Part shown: in pieces, positions 29,242-38,381 of the stretch
How positions within the stretch are numbered: the first letter of the stretch is position 1
How the letters are laid out: every line of letters begins with the position of its first letter
Assembly (NCBI GenBank): GCA_020248915.1
Contig: JADCGP010000023.1
Span: forward strand, 1 to 64,000
Source: Rubrivivax sp.
GTDB lineage: Bacteria > Pseudomonadota > Gammaproteobacteria > Burkholderiales > Burkholderiaceae_C
Direction of reading: 5' to 3'
DNA length: 64,000 nt
Program-made: the position numbers and the translations under genes
Notes under the pieces: model-generated
What the model was told of the DNA's origin: nothing
What the model saw: only the letters and a program-made list of their open reading frames with translations
Database searches by the model: none

Positions 29242-30534
29242 TCAGGGCGTCCACACCACGTCGTTGTCCACCGCGTACGGCCTGCAGCGCTGGCCGTCGC
29301 GCCACTGGCAGCGCCCGAGCGCGCGGCCGAGCGCCCAGTCGCCGCTGGCCCACGACACCGCGCCGTTGGGCGCGATGACGAAGGCGCGCGGCACGGGCGC
29401 CTGCAGGAACGCGCGGTAGAACTGCTCGCGCCGCTGCGCCGTGACGGGCACCTTGTCGATCTCGTCCACGCGCGCGAAGCCGCTGGCCGGCGGCCGCGGC
29501 ACCAGGCCGCTCTGCGTGAAGCCGGCGCGCGCGAGGAAGGCCTCGGCCAGCGGCACCCAGCGGTCCATGTCGGCGCCGAGGCCGTCGTGGCCGTCGACCG
29601 GCCGCGGCGGCGCGGCTGCGGTCGCGGCGGTCGCAGCGGTCGCGCCGGAGGCCGGCACCGGCCACGGGCCGAGGTGCTGGAACTCGATCCGGCCTCCGCC
29701 CTCCTTCCAGGCCTCGGCCCAGCGGCGCGGGACCTGCTCGCCCCAGTAACGGTCGTGCGTCCAGTACAGCCACAGCGTGGGCGCCGGCGCGGTGGCGGCC
29801 TGCGTGCGCCACAGGCGCTCGAGCGATGCCGGGCCGCACGGGTTGCCGGGGCGGCCGTCGGGATCGCCGCCCGAGCCGCCGGCGACGTTGATCGCCGCCA
29901 CCAGCCCCGGCGGGTTGCGCGACGCGACGGCCAGCGTCGTCAGGCCGCCCACCGAGACGCCGAGCTTGATCCAGCGCGTGGCGTCGATGTCGGGCTGCGC
30001 GCGCGCGTGCGCCAGCGCCGCCAGCACCTGGTCGGACGCCGCCCGCGCCATCGGCTCGTAGCGCTTGGCGCTGCACGGGCCGCTGTCCTCGGGGTCGAAC
30101 TCGCCGTAGGTGTCGCCGTAGCCCACGCGCGTGGGCACGACGACCGCGAAGCCCTTGGCGACCAGCCAGCGCGCCTGCGTCTCGAAGCGCTGCCGGCCCT
30201 GCTCGGCACGGCGCTCGTTCGGGCCGCGGCCGTGGCTGAAGACGGCCAGCGGGAACGGCCCCGGGCCCGGGGGCCGGAACAGGGTGAGCGCGATCGAGCG
30301 CGTCTCCTCCCGCCCGTACATGTCCTTGACGGTCACGTCGATGCGGCGCACTTCCTCGCGCAGGTCGGCGGCCAGGCGGTCCTCGGGCAGCGGCTGCGCC
30401 GGCGCGGCAGCCGCCGCCAGCGCGAGCAGCAGCGCCGCGGCGCGGCGGTGCCCCGCACCCGTCCGCGGCGGGCGCGCGCGTCGGGGCGTCGGTGCCCCTT
30501 CCGGCGGCGGATGTGCCTCCACGAGCCGCGTCAT
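29242..30534 (-). CDS. Alpha/beta hydrolase, probably exported
   Basis: 430 residues from ATG 30534. An Arg/Pro-rich N-terminal extension precedes a hydrophobic stretch (AAALLLALAAAAAPAQP) that looks like a signal peptide with a long n-region. The hydrolase fold shows LAVFSHGRGPNERR (oxyanion region), nucleophile-elbow-like KLGVSVGGLTTLAVAS (G-V-S-V-G-G) and a late His region. It resembles dienelactone-hydrolase/acetyl-xylan-esterase-type proteins. The substrate is unknown. Its start overlaps the DUF4126 stop by 4 nt, tying it to the leucine block. Confidence 0.82.
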   Translation of the reverse strand: MTRLVEAHPPPEGAPTPRRARPPRTGAGHRRAAALLLALAAAAAPAQPLPEDRLAADLREEVRRIDVTVKDMYGREETRSIALTLFRPPGPGPFPLAVFSHGRGPNERRAEQGRQRFETQARWLVAKGFAVVVPTRVGYGDTYGEFDPEDSGPCSAKRYEPMARAASDQVLAALAHARAQPDIDATRWIKLGVSVGGLTTLAVASRNPPGLVAAINVAGGSGGDPDGRPGNPCGPASLERLWRTQAATAPAPTLWLYWTHDRYWGEQVPRRWAEAWKEGGGRIEFQHLGPWPVPASGATAATAATAAAPPRPVDGHDGLGADMDRWVPLAEAFLARAGFTQSGLVPRPPASGFARVDEIDKVPVTAQRREQFYRAFLQAPVPRAFVIAPNGAVSWASGDWALGRALGRCQWRDGQRCRPYAVDNDVVWTP

Positions 30535-31142
30535 GCCCGCGCCTCCTGCGTGCCGCCGCCTGCGAAGCGCCGCCACAGCCCGCGCAGGAAGCGGGACAGC
30601 ACGACGATCAGCGCCAGCGCGACGGCGACCGCGACGCCGAGCGCCGGCCAGAACCACAGCGGGTGCGTCCAGGCCAGCCACAGCAGCGCGGGCACCGCGG
30701 CGTCGCCGGCCAGCGACAGGGCGATGTTGGACAACGGCTCCGGCGACGTGTTGACCGCCGCGCGCGTGGTGGCCTTGGCGGCGTGCGCCGTAGCCGCCAG
30801 CGTGCCGCCCATCAGTGCGGCCAGCAGCGCCCAGGTGGCCGAGTCGCCGCCGAACACGCCGGCGGCCAGCGCGGCGCCGGCGGGGATGCGGATGACGGTG
30901 TGCAGGGCGTCCCAGAGGGTGTCGACGCCGGGGATCTTGTCGGCGACGAACTCGATCGCGAAGAAGACGAAGCTCGCCGCCAGCACCAGCGGGTTCTGCA
31001 GGATGTGCAGGCCCGGCGGCAGCGCGATCCAGCCGAGGTAGCCCGCGGCGCCGGTGAGGAAGACCACCGCGTACAGGCGCAGGCCGCTCGCCCACCCGAG
31101 TGCGGCGGCGATGGCGACGAGCTGGGCCAGGTCGAGGTTCAT
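30531..31142 (-). CDS. DUF4126 membrane protein
   Basis: 203 residues with about five membrane helices, starting LAQLVAIAAALGWASGLRLY. DUF4126 landmarks are GLRLYAVVFLTGAAGYLGW, FAIEFVADKIPGVDTLWDALHT and KATTRAAVNTSPEPLSN. Function is unknown. It overlaps the hydratase upstream and the hydrolase downstream by 4 nt each, so all three are translationally coupled. Confidence 0.9.
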   Translation of the reverse strand: MNLDLAQLVAIAAALGWASGLRLYAVVFLTGAAGYLGWIALPPGLHILQNPLVLAASFVFFAIEFVADKIPGVDTLWDALHTVIRIPAGAALAAGVFGGDSATWALLAALMGGTLAATAHAAKATTRAAVNTSPEPLSNIALSLAGDAAVPALLWLAWTHPLWFWPALGVAVAVALALIVVLSRFLRGLWRRFAGGGTQEARA

Positions 31143-32020
31143 GGCGCGGGCGCGGCGCGCCAGGACGGGTCGCGCTTGTCGAGGAAGCTCGCGATGCCCT
31201 CGCGGCCCTCGGCGCTGGCGCGGATGTCGGCGATGCGCCGCGCGGTGTCCTCGCGCAGCGCGGCGTCGATGGGCCGCGCGGCCACGTCCTTGACCAGCTG
31301 CTTGCAGGCGCGCACCGCGGCCGGGCCGTTGCCCACCCAGGCGGCGACGATGGCGTCCACCTTGGCGTCGAGCGCGTCCGCGGCCGCCACCTCGTGCACG
31401 AAGCCCAGGCGCTGCGCGGTGGCGGCGTCGAAGCGCTCGGCGGTGGTGAAGTAGCGCCGCGCCGCCTGCTCGCCGAGCGCGCGCACGACGTAGGGGCCGA
31501 TGGTGGCGGGCAGCAGGCCGAGCCGGGCCTCGCTGAGGCAGAACGTCACGCCCTCGGCGGCCACCAGCACGTCGCACACCGCGGCCAGGCCCACGCCGCC
31601 GGCGTAGCAGTCGCCGTGGATGCGGCCGAGCACGGGCACGGGGCAGGACCAGATCGTCCACAGCATCTCGGCCAGCGCCGCCGCGTCGGCGCGGTTCTGC
31701 TCCCAGGTGTAGCCGGCCATCGCGCGCATCCACGACAGGTCGGCGCCGGCGCAGAAGGCCTTGCCGCGACCGCCGAGCACGATGGCGCGCAGGCCGGGTT
31801 CGGCGCCGAGCGCACGGAAGGCGGCGGTGAGCTCGGCGACGACGCCGTCGTTGAAGGCGTTGCGCACCTCCGGTCGGTCGAGCCACACCTCGGCCACGTG
31901 GGGCGAGGGGCGGCGGACATCGAGCGTGGAAGCGGGCGCGGGCGCCGACGAGGCCGCGGGCGCGGCCGCGGGCGAGGCCGCGAGCGAGTGGGGGGACGGA
32001 ACGCCGGGCGACGGGGTCAT
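31139..32020 (-). CDS. liuC: Enoyl-CoA hydratase (methylglutaconyl-CoA hydratase, LiuC-like)
   Basis: 293 residues. The crotonase fold has LGGRGKAFCAGADLSWMRAM (oxyanion hole) and RIHGDCYAGGVGLAAVCDVL. The AGADLSWM and EARLGLLPATIGPYVVRALG context is typical of methylglutaconyl-CoA hydratases, which hydrate the mcc product to HMG-CoA. The first 31 residues are a low-complexity Ser/Ala/Pro extension, so the true start may be a little downstream. It is coupled by 4-nt overlaps to the GNAT-DinB gene before it and DUF4126 after it. Confidence 0.9.
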   Translation of the reverse strand: MTPSPGVPSPHSLAASPAAAPAASSAPAPASTLDVRRPSPHVAEVWLDRPEVRNAFNDGVVAELTAAFRALGAEPGLRAIVLGGRGKAFCAGADLSWMRAMAGYTWEQNRADAAALAEMLWTIWSCPVPVLGRIHGDCYAGGVGLAAVCDVLVAAEGVTFCLSEARLGLLPATIGPYVVRALGEQAARRYFTTAERFDAATAQRLGFVHEVAAADALDAKVDAIVAAWVGNGPAAVRACKQLVKDVAARPIDAALREDTARRIADIRASAEGREGIASFLDKRDPSWRAAPAP

Positions 32021-33063
32021 GACAGGGCCTGCTCGCGCTGGAGCATGTAGACGAGGTCGAGCTCGGGCGCCGGCCGTCCCAGCGCGGTGAGCGCCGCGGT
32101 GACCTGGCCGCGGTGGTGGGTGCCGTGGTTGAAGACGTGCATCAGCGTGGCGGCCCAGGGCAGGCGCATCGCCTCGCCGGTGGTGCGCCGGTACTCGATG
32201 GCGCCCTGCAGGCGCTCGGCGGGTGCGGCGCCGACGAGCGGCAGCCAGTTGGCGGTGCCCTCGACCAGCCGCGCGCGCAGGCGCTGGCGGTCGGGCTCGG
32301 CCTCGGCGTCGAGCTTCACCATCGGCGATTCACCGCGCGCGTAGCGGGGCCACCAGAGCAGCTGCCCGGCCACCAGCAGGTGGTTGAGCGTGCCGTGGAT
32401 GCTGCGGAAGTAGAGGCCGGTGTCGCGCCGGCAGTCGGCGTCGTCGAGCGCGTCGACGTGCTCCATCAGCCGCCGCGTCGCCCAGCCGTCGTAGCGCGCC
32501 ATGACGAGCAGATGCGCGCGCATCGGATCGGCCACGGGGTCGACCAGCACCTTGCGCAGCATCACGCTGCGGTAGGTCTTGCCCGCCCACTGCGCGCTGC
32601 CGACCTCGGCGTAACCTGAGCGGCCGTACCAGGCGCGCAGGTGGGCGGCCGGCGCGGCGGTGTCGAGCACGATGCGCGCGAAGCCCTGCTCGCGCGCCCA
32701 CTGCTCGGCGGCGGCCAGCAGCCGCGTGCCCAGGCCCGAGCGCTGCAGCGCGGGCTCGACGCCGAACTGGTGCAGGTGCGCCGTGTCGGGCGCCTGCAGC
32801 CAGCGCGCCTCGGCCACCCAGGGGTCGGCCGCCGCGTCGTAGGGCGGCGCGATGCAGACGCTGCCCACCGGCGCACCGGCCGCGTCGATTGCGACGAGGC
32901 AGGCGCCGCGCGCGACGCGCCGGCGCGTCGTCGCCTCGTCCTGCGTCGCGGCGGTGAAGTTCATGCCGGCCGCGGCCAGGCCGGCGTAGGCGCGGTTGAG
33001 CATCGCCGTCAGCGCGCCGAGATCGTCGGCGGGCTGCAGCGGGCGGATCGCCAGTTCGGGCAC
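32017..33063 (-). CDS. GNAT acetyltransferase-DinB fusion protein
   Basis: 348 residues from GTG 33063 (GAGGA upstream). Residues 1-170 are a GNAT acetyltransferase (LAIRPLQPADDLGALTAML; acetyl-CoA loop LQRSGLGTRLLAAAEQWAR; GRSGYAEVGS). With no stop codon, the frame continues at about residue 181 into a DinB/YfiT-like four-helix domain (MRAHLLVMARYDGWATRRLM) with metal-ligand histidines in SIHGTLNHLL and FNHGTHHRGQ. DinB domains often act as thiol-dependent transferases. The two are usually separate genes; the ATG at 32523 could also allow internal initiation. It sits between mccB and the hydratase. Confidence 0.85.
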   Translation of the reverse strand: MPELAIRPLQPADDLGALTAMLNRAYAGLAAAGMNFTAATQDEATTRRRVARGACLVAIDAAGAPVGSVCIAPPYDAAADPWVAEARWLQAPDTAHLHQFGVEPALQRSGLGTRLLAAAEQWAREQGFARIVLDTAAPAAHLRAWYGRSGYAEVGSAQWAGKTYRSVMLRKVLVDPVADPMRAHLLVMARYDGWATRRLMEHVDALDDADCRRDTGLYFRSIHGTLNHLLVAGQLLWWPRYARGESPMVKLDAEAEPDRQRLRARLVEGTANWLPLVGAAPAERLQGAIEYRRTTGEAMRLPWAATLMHVFNHGTHHRGQVTAALTALGRPAPELDLVYMLQREQALS

Positions 33064-33089
33064 GGCGCGGTCCTCGGGCCGGGCGGCCC

Positions 33090-34700
33090 TCACATCCGGA
33101 ACACGCCGAACTGCGGCCGCTCCGGGATCGGCGCGTTCAGCGCCGCCGACAGGCCGAGCGCCAGCACGCGCCGGGTGTCGGCCGGGTCGATGACGCCGTC
33201 GTCCCACAGCCGGGCGCTGGCGTAGTACGGGTGCGCCTGGCGCTCGAACTGCTCGAGGATCGGGCGCTTGAACGCGGCTTCCTCCTCGGCGCTCCAGCGC
33301 CCGCCCTTGGCCTCGATGCCGTCGCGCCGCACGGTGGCCAGGACGCTGGCGGCCTGCTCGCCGCCCATCACGCCGATGCGCGCGTTGGGCCACATCCACA
33401 GGAAGCGCGGCGAGTAGGCGCGGCCGCACATGCCGTAGTTACCGGCGCCGAAGCTGCCGCCGATGATGACCGTCAGCTTGGGCACCGTGGCCGTGGCCAC
33501 CGCGGTGACCATCTTCGCGCCGTGCTTGGCGATGCCCTCGTTCTCGTACTTGCGGCCTACCATGAAGCCGGTGATGTTCTGCAGGAACACCAGCGGCACG
33601 CGGCGCTGGCAGCAAAGCTCGATGAAGTGCGCCCCCTTGAGCGCGCTCTCGCCGAACAGGATGCCGTTGTTGGCGATGATGCCCACCGGCATGCCCTCGA
33701 GGTGCGCGAACCCGGTGACCAGCGTCGGGCCGTAGCGCGCCTTGAACTCGTCGAACTCGCTGCCGTCGACGATGCGGGCGACGATCTCGCGCACGTCGAA
33801 GGGCTTGCGCGGGTCGGTCGGGATCACGCCGTGCAGTTCGGCCGGGTCGAAGCGCGGCGGCCGCGGCGCCACGGTGGCCAGCGACCGCGGCTTGACGCGG
33901 TTGAGCCGCGCCACGCTGGCGCGAGCGAGCGCGAGCGCGTGGGTGTCGCTGTCGGCCAGGTGGTCGGCCACGCCGGACAGCCGCGTGTGCACGTCGCCGC
34001 CGCCCAGGTCCTCCGCGCTGACCACCTCGCCGGTGGCGGCCTTCACCAGCGGGGGGCCGCCGAGGAAGATCGTGCCCTGCTCGCGCACGATGATGGCCTC
34101 GTCGCTCATCGCCGGCACGTAGGCGCCGCCGGCCGTGCACGAGCCCATCACGACGGCGATCTGCGGGATGCCCTGCGCCGACATGCCGGCCTGGTTGAAG
34201 AAGATCCGGCCGAAGTGCTCGCGGTCGGGGAACACCTCGTCCTGGTTGGGCAGGTTGGCGCCGCCGGAGTCGACCAGGTAGATGCAGGGCAGCCGGTTCT
34301 GCTCGGCGATCTCCTGCGCGCGCAGGTGCTTCTTCACCGTGAGCGGGTAGTAGGTGCCGCCCTTCACGGTGGCGTCGTTGCAGACGATCACGCACTCGAC
34401 GCCGGCGACGCGGCCGATGCCGGCGATCAGGCCCGCGCCAGGCGCGTCGTCGTCGTACATCCCCAGCGCGGCCAGCGGCGCGATCTCGAGGAACGGCGTG
34501 TCGGGGTCGAGCAGCATCTCGACGCGGTCGCGCGGCAGCAGCTTGCCGCGCGCCAGGTGCCGGGCGCGCGCCGCCTCGCCGCCGCCCTGCGCGATCTGCG
34601 CGAGCCTGGCGTTCAGGTCGCCGACCAGCAGCCGCATCGCGCGGCTGCCGGCCTGGAAGTCCTCGGAGCGGGGATCGAGCTTGGAGGTCAGGACGGGCAA
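33090..34700 (-). CDS. mccB: 3-Methylcrotonyl-CoA carboxylase beta (carboxyltransferase) subunit
   Basis: 536 residues from a TTG start at 34700, chosen because GAGGAGA lies 7 nt upstream and the product then matches the usual MccB length (about 535). Carboxyltransferase domains contain [55 protein letters not shown] and [20 protein letters not shown]. It transfers carboxyl from biotin to 3-methylcrotonyl-CoA, giving 3-methylglutaconyl-CoA. The GNAT-DinB gene follows after 26 nt. Confidence 0.95.
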   Translation of the reverse strand: MPVLTSKLDPRSEDFQAGSRAMRLLVGDLNARLAQIAQGGGEAARARHLARGKLLPRDRVEMLLDPDTPFLEIAPLAALGMYDDDAPGAGLIAGIGRVAGVECVIVCNDATVKGGTYYPLTVKKHLRAQEIAEQNRLPCIYLVDSGGANLPNQDEVFPDREHFGRIFFNQAGMSAQGIPQIAVVMGSCTAGGAYVPAMSDEAIIVREQGTIFLGGPPLVKAATGEVVSAEDLGGGDVHTRLSGVADHLADSDTHALALARASVARLNRVKPRSLATVAPRPPRFDPAELHGVIPTDPRKPFDVREIVARIVDGSEFDEFKARYGPTLVTGFAHLEGMPVGIIANNGILFGESALKGAHFIELCCQRRVPLVFLQNITGFMVGRKYENEGIAKHGAKMVTAVATATVPKLTVIIGGSFGAGNYGMCGRAYSPRFLWMWPNARIGVMGGEQAASVLATVRRDGIEAKGGRWSAEEEAAFKRPILEQFERQAHPYYASARLWDDGVIDPADTRRVLALGLSAALNAPIPERPQFGVFRM

Positions 34701-34726
34701 GTGCGGGTCTCCTCGACGCGGAGCGA

Positions 34727-35146
34727 TCAGGGGGGCGTGGCGCGGCGCGGCTTGTCGGCCACCGGCGCGCCGGCGGCCTTCCAGGCGTTGAAGCCGCCCT
34801 CCAGGTGGCACACCTTCGGGAAGCCCATCTCCTGCAACTGGCGCGCCGCCAGCGCCGAGCGCCAGGCGCCGGCGCAGAACAGGACCATCGTCTTGTCGCC
34901 GCCGTCGGCGCCGGCGAACTCGGCACGGAAATAGGGCGATGCGGGATCGACCCAGAACTCGAGCATGCCGCGCGGCGCGTGCACCGCGCCGGGGATCACG
35001 CCCTCGCGCTCGAGCTCGCGCACGTCGCGCAGGTCGACGAACAGCATGCCGGGCTGGCCGAGCGCGGCACGCGCCTCGTCCAGGCCGAGGGTGCGGATGC
35101 GGGCGGTGGCCTCGGCCACCAGCTGGGAGACGGGCAGGATGGGCAT
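34727..35146 (-). CDS. Rhodanese-like sulfurtransferase
   Basis: 139 residues from ATG 35146; a single rhodanese domain. [20 protein letters not shown] is the N-terminal signature and [16 protein letters not shown] the active-site loop with Cys; [16 protein letters not shown] ends the domain. It is cytoplasmic. It lies between an HCCA-isomerase-like gene and mccB on the same strand. Rhodaneses transfer sulfane sulfur to thiols; the partner is not evident. Confidence 0.92.
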   Translation of the reverse strand: MPILPVSQLVAEATARIRTLGLDEARAALGQPGMLFVDLRDVRELEREGVIPGAVHAPRGMLEFWVDPASPYFRAEFAGADGGDKTMVLFCAGAWRSALAARQLQEMGFPKVCHLEGGFNAWKAAGAPVADKPRRATPP

Positions 35147-35190
35147 CGGTGGCGTGGGACGTTGCGGGGCAGCGGGACCGCGGCGCGGCG

Positions 35191-35814
35191 CTAGAACGGG
35201 CCGCTCGCCAGCCAGCGCTCGATCTGCGGCTTGCGGTCGTTGCCCCAGAAGGGTTCGCCGTCGACGACGAAGAACGGGGCACCGAACACGCCGGCGGCGA
35301 TGGCCTGCTCGTTGGCGCGCTTCAGGCGCTCCTTCCAGGCCGGGTCGTTCCAGACGCGCTCGGCCTCGTCGGGGTCGAGCCCGTGGCCGGCGGCCAGCGC
35401 GCGCAGCATGTCGCGCTCGCCGATCGGCTCGCCGCGCGTGAACACCGCACGCAGCCCGGCGGTCGCCCAGGCGGCGGCGGCCTCGTCGCCGCGGGTGTCG
35501 GCCAGCCACCAGAACACGCGCGCGGCGTTCTGGGTCGGGATCGGGAAGCTCGCCGGCATCGCGTAGGGCAGGCCCTCGAAACGTGCCGAGCGCGCGAAGT
35601 CGCGCACCGAGTACTCGCGCTTGATCGGGTAGGACACCGGGCTCTTCAGCTCGGCGGCCTGGAAGGTCACGCCCAGCAGGATCGCGTGGCGGCGCACGCG
35701 GCGGCCGTGGCGGGCGGCCAGCGCGCCGACCCACTCGTTGGCGACGTAGGAGTACGGCGACGAGAAGTCGAAATAGAAGTCGATCCGGCGATCCAATCGG
35801 GCACCCCGCTGCAC
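35191..35814 (-). CDS. 2-Hydroxychromene-2-carboxylate isomerase-like protein
   Basis: 207 residues from GTG 35814. The N-terminal [19 protein letters not shown] carries the catalytic Ser of the HCCA isomerase/kappa GST family; [19 protein letters not shown] near the C-terminus has the cis-Pro and is strongly conserved. These enzymes isomerise aromatic side-chain intermediates using glutathione. No naphthalene-type genes are near, so the true substrate is unknown. It is the first gene of the leftward block and paralogous to 22508-23137. Confidence 0.9.
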   Translation of the reverse strand: MQRGARLDRRIDFYFDFSSPYSYVANEWVGALAARHGRRVRRHAILLGVTFQAAELKSPVSYPIKREYSVRDFARSARFEGLPYAMPASFPIPTQNAARVFWWLADTRGDEAAAAWATAGLRAVFTRGEPIGERDMLRALAAGHGLDPDEAERVWNDPAWKERLKRANEQAIAAGVFGAPFFVVDGEPFWGNDRKPQIERWLASGPF

Positions 35815-35878
35815 GGCCCGGCGCTGCCGCGGACAGGGACGCGTCCGCGGGGTCGCGCGCGGGCCCCGGTGTGCATCC

Positions 35879-35896
35879 TACGCCGGCGCCGGCGTA
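35879..35896. promoter_or_regulatory. 18-bp perfect palindrome before the CbiM-like gene
   Basis: A perfect 18-bp palindrome (9-bp arms, TACGCCGGC and its complement) lies 10 nt upstream of the CbiM-like start, in the 92-nt gap to the divergent leucine block. It could be an operator covering the start region or a hairpin near the ribosome site. No regulator gene is adjacent. Confidence 0.4.
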
Positions 35897-35906
35897 CCAT
35901 GGCCGG

Positions 35907-36605
35907 ATGAACCCAGTCCACGGCGGCGTGCTCTGGCTCGACCTGGCGCTCGCGCTGCCGGCCCTGGCGGCGGCGCTGGCGGTGCGGCCCTGGCGCGCAC
36001 TGCCCGCGGTGGCCCCCGCACCCTGGCCCTGGCTGGCCTGGTGCGCGGTGCTGCCGCTGCCCTGGTCGGCGGACCGGCTCGGCGCCAACCCGCTGGTGCC
36101 GATGCTCTCGGGCGCCTGCCTGCTGATGCTGATGGCGGGCTGGCCGCTCGCGGTGCTCGCGCTCGTGCCGGTGGCCCTGCTGGCGGCGCTGCTGGCCGAC
36201 CTCGCGCCCGCCGCGGCGCTGCACCGCTACGTCTGGCTCGGGCTGGTGCCGGCGACGCTGGCGCTCGTCCTCGGCGCGGCGATCCGGCGCTGGCTGCCGC
36301 GTCACCTCTTCGTCTACATCCTGGGCCGCGGCTTCTTCGCCACCGCTTTGGCGACGGCGCTCGCGGGCTTCGTGGCGCTCGCCCTGCAGGCCCTGCCGGA
36401 AGGGACGAACCGCGCCGACCTGCTGCTCGCGCGCGGCCTGATGGCCTCGGGCGACGCCTTCATCGCCGGGATGATCGTCGCCATCTTCGTCGCGCTGCGG
36501 CCGGGCTGGCTGGCCACCTACGCCGACCGGCTGTACCTGCCGGCCGGGCTCGGGACTGCGCACGCGCCCGCGTCGGCAGAGGGGAACGGGCATGAGCGGC
36601 GCTGA
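35907..36605 (+). CDS. CbiM-like integral membrane protein
   Basis: 232 residues from ATG 35907, with about six or seven membrane helices. The sequence LGANPLVPMLSGACLLMLMA and the segment RHLFVYILGRGFFATALATA resemble the CbiM-like (COG3235-type) proteins related to energy-coupling-factor permease components. No ATPase or T component is adjacent, so metal or vitamin transport is only suggested. It overlaps the class II aldolase gene by 14 nt, so the two are co-translated. Confidence 0.7.
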   Translation: MNPVHGGVLWLDLALALPALAAALAVRPWRALPAVAPAPWPWLAWCAVLPLPWSADRLGANPLVPMLSGACLLMLMAGWPLAVLALVPVALLAALLADLAPAAALHRYVWLGLVPATLALVLGAAIRRWLPRHLFVYILGRGFFATALATALAGFVALALQALPEGTNRADLLLARGLMASGDAFIAGMIVAIFVALRPGWLATYADRLYLPAGLGTAHAPASAEGNGHERR

Positions 36606-37455
36606 CGACACCAGCGCCGCGGGCGGCGCCGACGACACCAGCGCCGCGGGCAGCGCGGGTCACGCCGGCGCCGGCGGCGGCAGCCGCACGGCCGACGCAT
36701 CCGCGTGGAGCGCCGCCGAGTGGGCGGCACGCCGCCAGCTCGCCGCCTGCTACCGCGTGTTCGACCTGCTGGGCTGGACCGAGCTGGTCTACAACCACGT
36801 CTCGCTGCGCGTGCCCGGCGCGCCGCAGCAACTGCTGCTCAACCGCTTCGGGCTCCACTACCGCGAGGTGCGGGCGTCCAACCTCGTCAAGATCGACCTC
36901 GCCGGGTGCGTGCTCGAGCCGCCGGGCGCCCCGGTCAACGCCGCCGCGGTCGCGCCCCACACCGCGATCCACGCCGCGATCGCCGACGCGCACTGCGTCA
37001 TGCACACCCACACCACCGCAGGCATGGCGGTGGCCAGCAGCGCCGCGGGGCTGTCGATCACCAACTTCTACGCCGCGCAGCTCGGCGGCCGCGTGGCCTA
37101 TCACGACTTCGAGGGCATCACGCTGCACGGCGGCGAGGGCCCGCGCCTGGTGCGCGACATCGCCGGCGCCGACGGCAGCGACCCCAAGCCCGCGGTGATC
37201 CTGCGCAACCACGGCCTGCTGGCCTGGGGCCGCACGCTGCCCACGGCCTTCTACACGCTGTGGATCCTGCAGCGCGCCTGCGAGGTGCAGTGCGCCGGCG
37301 CCGCCCTCGGGCCGCGGCTGGAGATCCCGCAGGAGGTGCAGCGCCGCTGCGCCCGCGACGCACGCCACGTCGCCACCGGCGACGACATCGGGCGCGACGC
37401 CTTCGAAGCGATGGTGCGGCTGGTCGACCGCATCGACCCGTCGTGGCGCGACTGA
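36592..37455 (+). CDS. Class II aldolase/adducin family protein
   Basis: 287 residues. The N-terminus carries two exact copies of the nonapeptide GADDTSAAG (27-bp DNA repeat, 36598-36651) ahead of the fold, so a later functional start cannot be excluded. The aldolase domain has ELVYNHVSLRVPG, metal-binding HCVMHTHTTAGMAVAS, and a late HGLLAWGRTLPTAF histidine. Family members are zinc-dependent sugar-phosphate aldolases or epimerases, but many bacterial ones are uncharacterised. It is coupled to the CbiM-like gene. Confidence 0.88.
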   Translation: MSGADDTSAAGGADDTSAAGSAGHAGAGGGSRTADASAWSAAEWAARRQLAACYRVFDLLGWTELVYNHVSLRVPGAPQQLLLNRFGLHYREVRASNLVKIDLAGCVLEPPGAPVNAAAVAPHTAIHAAIADAHCVMHTHTTAGMAVASSAAGLSITNFYAAQLGGRVAYHDFEGITLHGGEGPRLVRDIAGADGSDPKPAVILRNHGLLAWGRTLPTAFYTLWILQRACEVQCAGAALGPRLEIPQEVQRRCARDARHVATGDDIGRDAFEAMVRLVDRIDPSWRD

Positions 37456-37568
37456 GCCCCGAGCGACCCGCGGGCGGCGCCCGCGCCGCCCGCGCCGGTG
37501 CCGAGGCAGGTCAAGGCGCGACGGCGCATCCGGGCGATGCTGCGGCCATCGACCAGCCCGCGCCGCCG

Positions 37569-38381
37569 ATGACCGAACGCCACCCGCACCGTGGGCAGCC
37601 GCACGCGCTGCACTCCCTGGCCGAGTGGCGCGCGCTGCTCGAGCTGGCGGCGCTGCCCTGGACCTGGCCGTGCCTGCAGCTGGCTCCGCGCGGCGACGGC
37701 CACCCGGTGCTGCTGCTGCCGGGCTTCATGGCCGACGAGTCCACGCTGTTCGCGCTGAAGGCCTTCCTGCGCGGCCGCGGCTACGACGTGCAGACCTGGG
37801 GCTTCGGCCGCAACGTCGGCTTCCGCAGCCGGCACGCGCAGGCGCTGGAGCAGAAGATCCGGCACCTGCAACACGCCAGCGGCCGCCGCGTCAGCCTGGT
37901 CGGCTGGAGCCTGGGGGGCGTGTTCGCGCTGTACGGCGCCCACCAGGCGCCCGAGTGCGTGCGCTGCGTCGTCACGCTGGGCAGCCCAATCAGCGTCGAC
38001 GAGCAGGGCAGCCAGTCGCCGGCCGTGGTGCGGGCGCTGTACCGCCTGATCGCCCACCGGATGGGGCCCGACGTGCACGCGATGCAGCCGCGGGCCAAGA
38101 AGCTGCGCGAGCGCCGGCTGCTGCCGGTGCCCACCAGCTGCCTGTACTCGCTGAGCGACGGCGTCGTGCCGCCGCAGGAGGCCACCATCGGCGGCGACCC
38201 GGCGCTGCACGAGAACATCCGCGTGCAGGGCAGCCACACCGGGCTCGGCTTCAACCCGATGGTGCTGGCCATCGTGGCCGAGCGTCTTGCCCAGCCCGAG
38301 GGCCGGTGGCAGCCGTTCAGGCCGCAGGGGTGGTGGGGGACCGCCTACCGCTGGGCGACGCACGGCGCGTTGCCCGTCTAG
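37569..38381 (+). CDS. Alpha/beta hydrolase (lipase-like)
   Basis: 270 residues from ATG 37569. HPVLLLPGFMADESTLFALK precedes the nucleophile elbow VSLVGWSLGGVFALYGAHQ (G-W-S-L-G-G), an acid in LSDGVVPPQEA and a terminal His in QGSHTGLGFNP. It resembles bacterial triacylglycerol-lipase-type hydrolases without a signal peptide. Its 3' end overlaps the 3' end of the convergent acyltransferase gene by 65 nt, which pairs a lipid-type hydrolase with a lipid-type acyltransferase. Confidence 0.85.
   Translation: MTERHPHRGQPHALHSLAEWRALLELAALPWTWPCLQLAPRGDGHPVLLLPGFMADESTLFALKAFLRGRGYDVQTWGFGRNVGFRSRHAQALEQKIRHLQHASGRRVSLVGWSLGGVFALYGAHQAPECVRCVVTLGSPISVDEQGSQSPAVVRALYRLIAHRMGPDVHAMQPRAKKLRERRLLPVPTSCLYSLSDGVVPPQEATIGGDPALHENIRVQGSHTGLGFNPMVLAIVAERLAQPEGRWQPFRPQGWWGTAYRWATHGALPV

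Noticed and set aside
33090..35282. Apparent 730-codon form of the mcc beta subunit
   Set aside because: The extra N-terminal part is out of frame with the rhodanese gene. The TTG at 34700 with a good ribosome site gives the expected family length.
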